Positions 63,003-64,000 of a stretch of DNA of 64,000 nucleotides are shown piece by piece. The position numbers and the translations under genes were made by a program. This stretch comes from Variovorax paradoxus. GTDB taxonomy: Bacteria; Pseudomonadota; Gammaproteobacteria; Burkholderiales; Burkholderiaceae_C. The notes beneath the pieces were generated by a model, which was not told the origin of the DNA, made no database searches, and saw nothing but the letters and a program-made list of their open reading frames with translations. Location: positions 82,099 to 146,098 of the forward strand of contig NZ_JAGGNW010000031.1 in NCBI RefSeq assembly GCF_018614875.1. Reading direction: 5' to 3'. How positions within the stretch are numbered: position 1 is the first letter of the stretch; each line of letters opens with the position of its first letter.

Positions 63003-63193
63003 ACGCCGCGCGCAAGGTCGCCCCCATCAGCCACGAAGAGGCAGTGGCGCAGTTGGCAGCAGCTCAAGCTGCGCAGGCCATCGCGAAGGCAATCGCGGCC
63101 TACCGAGAGGCCGGGTACGGCTCGCTCGTGACTGAGCCGCTTCGCGACGCGCTCGCGAACGTCAACTTCTCGCTTCGGCAGGTGAAGTCATGA
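62999..63193 (+). CDS. Small hypothetical phage protein
   Basis: A 64-residue helical protein, Ala-rich (EEAVAQLAAAQAAQAIAKAI), from GTG 62999. It overlaps both neighbours by four bases (GTGA and ATGA), which supports translation. Function unknown. Confidence 0.5.
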   Translation: MNAARKVAPISHEEAVAQLAAAQAAQAIAKAIAAYREAGYGSLVTEPLRDALANVNFSLRQVKS

Positions 63194-63494
63194 GCGGCGC
63201 GCCCACGCTCTCGACGGCAGGCCTCTGCGCGTTGGCACGCCATTCGATCCGGCGCGACACCTGCCGTGGGCGATTCTGGGCGACAAAACCGTGCAGCCCG
63301 TGGCACCCGCCGAATGGATTCGCCTCGACACGCCCGAGCGCGAAGCGGCGACGTGGAAAGACTGGCGCGAGCAATTCCGCAATCGCTTTCTCGAGTTGCA
63401 GGTGCAGCGCACCCTCGCAGGATTGGCGAAGACCAATTCTGACGCCGCCTTTCGTCATCCACTGAACTTGCCTGCAAGCAAGGAAGCCTCATGA
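63190..63494 (+). pseudogene. Frameshifted hypothetical phage gene
   Basis: ATG 63190 overlaps the preceding stop (ATGA), but after MSGAPTL (63190-63210) the coding-like text moves to the -1 frame: GRPLRVGTPFDPARHLPWAI, then DWREQFRNRFLELQVQRTLA to the stop at 63494. CTCTCGAC at 63208-63215 looks like CTCCTCGAC minus one base. The intact product would be about 102 residues. A downstream GTG at 63291 could still give a 67-residue fragment. Confidence 0.6.
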
Positions 63495-63580
63495 GTCCCC
63501 CCGAATTCATCGCAACGAAGCCCTTTCCCGCAGTGTGCGCGCCGCGCATTTCAACCTCAATCAAGAATCAGGAAATTCAA

Positions 63581-63772
63581 ATGAACGAAAAACTTCTCGT
63601 CCCCGCAGTAGAGGCCGCAAAGATGTTGTCCATGGGACGCTCGACGTTCTGGAACAAGGTGAAGCTAAAACAGCTCCCCGAGCCAGTAAAAATCGCAGGC
63701 CTTACCCGCTGGCGCGTTTCAGACCTTCGAAGCTTTGTTGATGACACTTCACGCCTGAAACCTGCTGGATAG
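63581..63772 (+). CDS. AlpA-like helix-turn-helix regulator
   Basis: A 63-residue protein with the AlpA/MerR-like HTH: LVPAVEAAKMLSMGRSTFWN, then KVKLKQLPEPVKIAGLTRWR and an ending DLRSFVDD. Such proteins act as prophage regulators or excisionases. Start 63581 is preferred because AGGAAA precedes it and the size fits; ATG 63491, in an ATGA overlap with the upstream gene, is an alternative that adds 30 residues. No integrase is seen. Confidence 0.75.
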   Translation: MNEKLLVPAVEAAKMLSMGRSTFWNKVKLKQLPEPVKIAGLTRWRVSDLRSFVDDTSRLKPAG

Positions 63773-63906
63773 TCGGGCGAAGGAGCCGCTTTCACGCAGG
63801 GATAGGGGGTTTGGCGTCGGAGGTTCGCGGGGTCCACCGGGCGCGCGATCTTGTGATGAGCTGAACTTTCGCAGTTAAAGTCCCATAGATCAAAAAAGGA
63901 GCAGAC

Positions 63907-63981
63907 ATGCCTGATGAACTCACAGGTCTTGCCTTAGCTGTTGGAGCAGGAGGCTACGTAGCGACTAAGTTGTTCGGCTGA
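63907..63981 (+). CDS. 24-residue putative small protein
   Basis: An AAAAAAGGAG ribosome-binding site lies six bases before ATG 63907. The frame encodes MPDELTGLALAVGAGGYVAT and four more residues, with a hydrophobic centre. The strong RBS is the main support. The 134 bp before it (63773-63906) hold no gene. Confidence 0.35.
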   Translation: MPDELTGLALAVGAGGYVATKLFG

Positions 63982-64000
63982 CCTTGCCCTCGAAAAACGT

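Larger units (their letters stand above)
39928..63981. mobile_element. Lambda-like (siphovirus) prophage, apparently incomplete
   Basis: A continuous block of phage head, tail and lysis genes in one orientation (62.4 kb down to 39.9 kb), plus small early-type genes in the other. Boundaries are approximate: the left edge is placed at the Rz stop and the right edge at the last small phage-like frame, and the element may continue beyond the window. I found no integrase, repressor or att repeat. The missing terminase ATPase half, the tape-measure amber codon and one frameshifted gene suggest decay, though the structural genes are otherwise intact. Confidence 0.85.

Overview
The window is GC-rich, densely coded DNA from a Gram-negative bacterium. 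A Burkholderiales (Comamonadaceae, Variovorax-like) origin is inferred from the gene repertoire: a Burkholderiales-type OmpC-like porin, a Bug-family solute receptor beside a CaiB/BaiF CoA-transferase, and a ureA-hupE-ureB-ureC-ureE-ureF-ureG urease operon. The genus rests on recalled resemblance, not on a search. I see no rRNA or tRNA gene and no CRISPR array.

Chromosomal part, about 1-39.7 kb. At the left edge an NCS1-type permease fused to a histidine kinase (minus strand, truncated by the window edge) faces the urease operon (3018-9027). That operon contains a Doc toxin/AbrB-type antitoxin pair on the opposite strand between ureC and ureE, and a 0.2 kb imperfect inverted-repeat element between ureE and ureF. 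No ureD is present in the window. Then come a degenerate kinase-like ATPase with a small lipoprotein, a porin, a NERD-domain protein, and an envelope-stress-like block: a BamA paralogue, an atypical response regulator, three tiny coupled membrane genes, and a BaeS/BaeR-like pair. A universal stress protein, an AsmA-family protein and an HU-like protein follow. From 22.4 to 28.5 kb there is a polysaccharide synthesis and export operon: HlyD-type adaptor, periplasmic six-hairpin glycosidase-like protein, and a cellulose-synthase-like GT2-PilZ protein whose reading frame runs without a stop into a NodT/TolC-type outer-membrane lipoprotein. Next are a methyltransferase, a LysR-Bug-CaiB-enoyl-CoA hydratase operon, and an RHS polymorphic toxin with a coupled candidate immunity gene.

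Prophage part, about 39.9-64 kb. Genes run leftward in late-gene order: terminase C-terminal half, gpW-like connector, portal, protease-capsid fusion, head-tail joining proteins, tail tube, tape measure (split by an amber codon), tail-tip proteins, membrane/coiled-coil proteins, endolysin, Rz with nested Rz1. A two-gene DUF262 + HEPN module sits inside the head block and looks like a phage-borne defence cargo (moron). The terminase lacks its ATPase half. Its truncated start abuts three 21-bp tandem repeats, two palindromes sharing the same TGACACC core, and a perfect DnaA box, which together resemble an iteron replication origin. Rightward small phage genes, one frameshifted, and an AlpA-like HTH protein lie beyond. 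The prophage therefore looks partly degraded or rearranged. No integrase is visible in the window.
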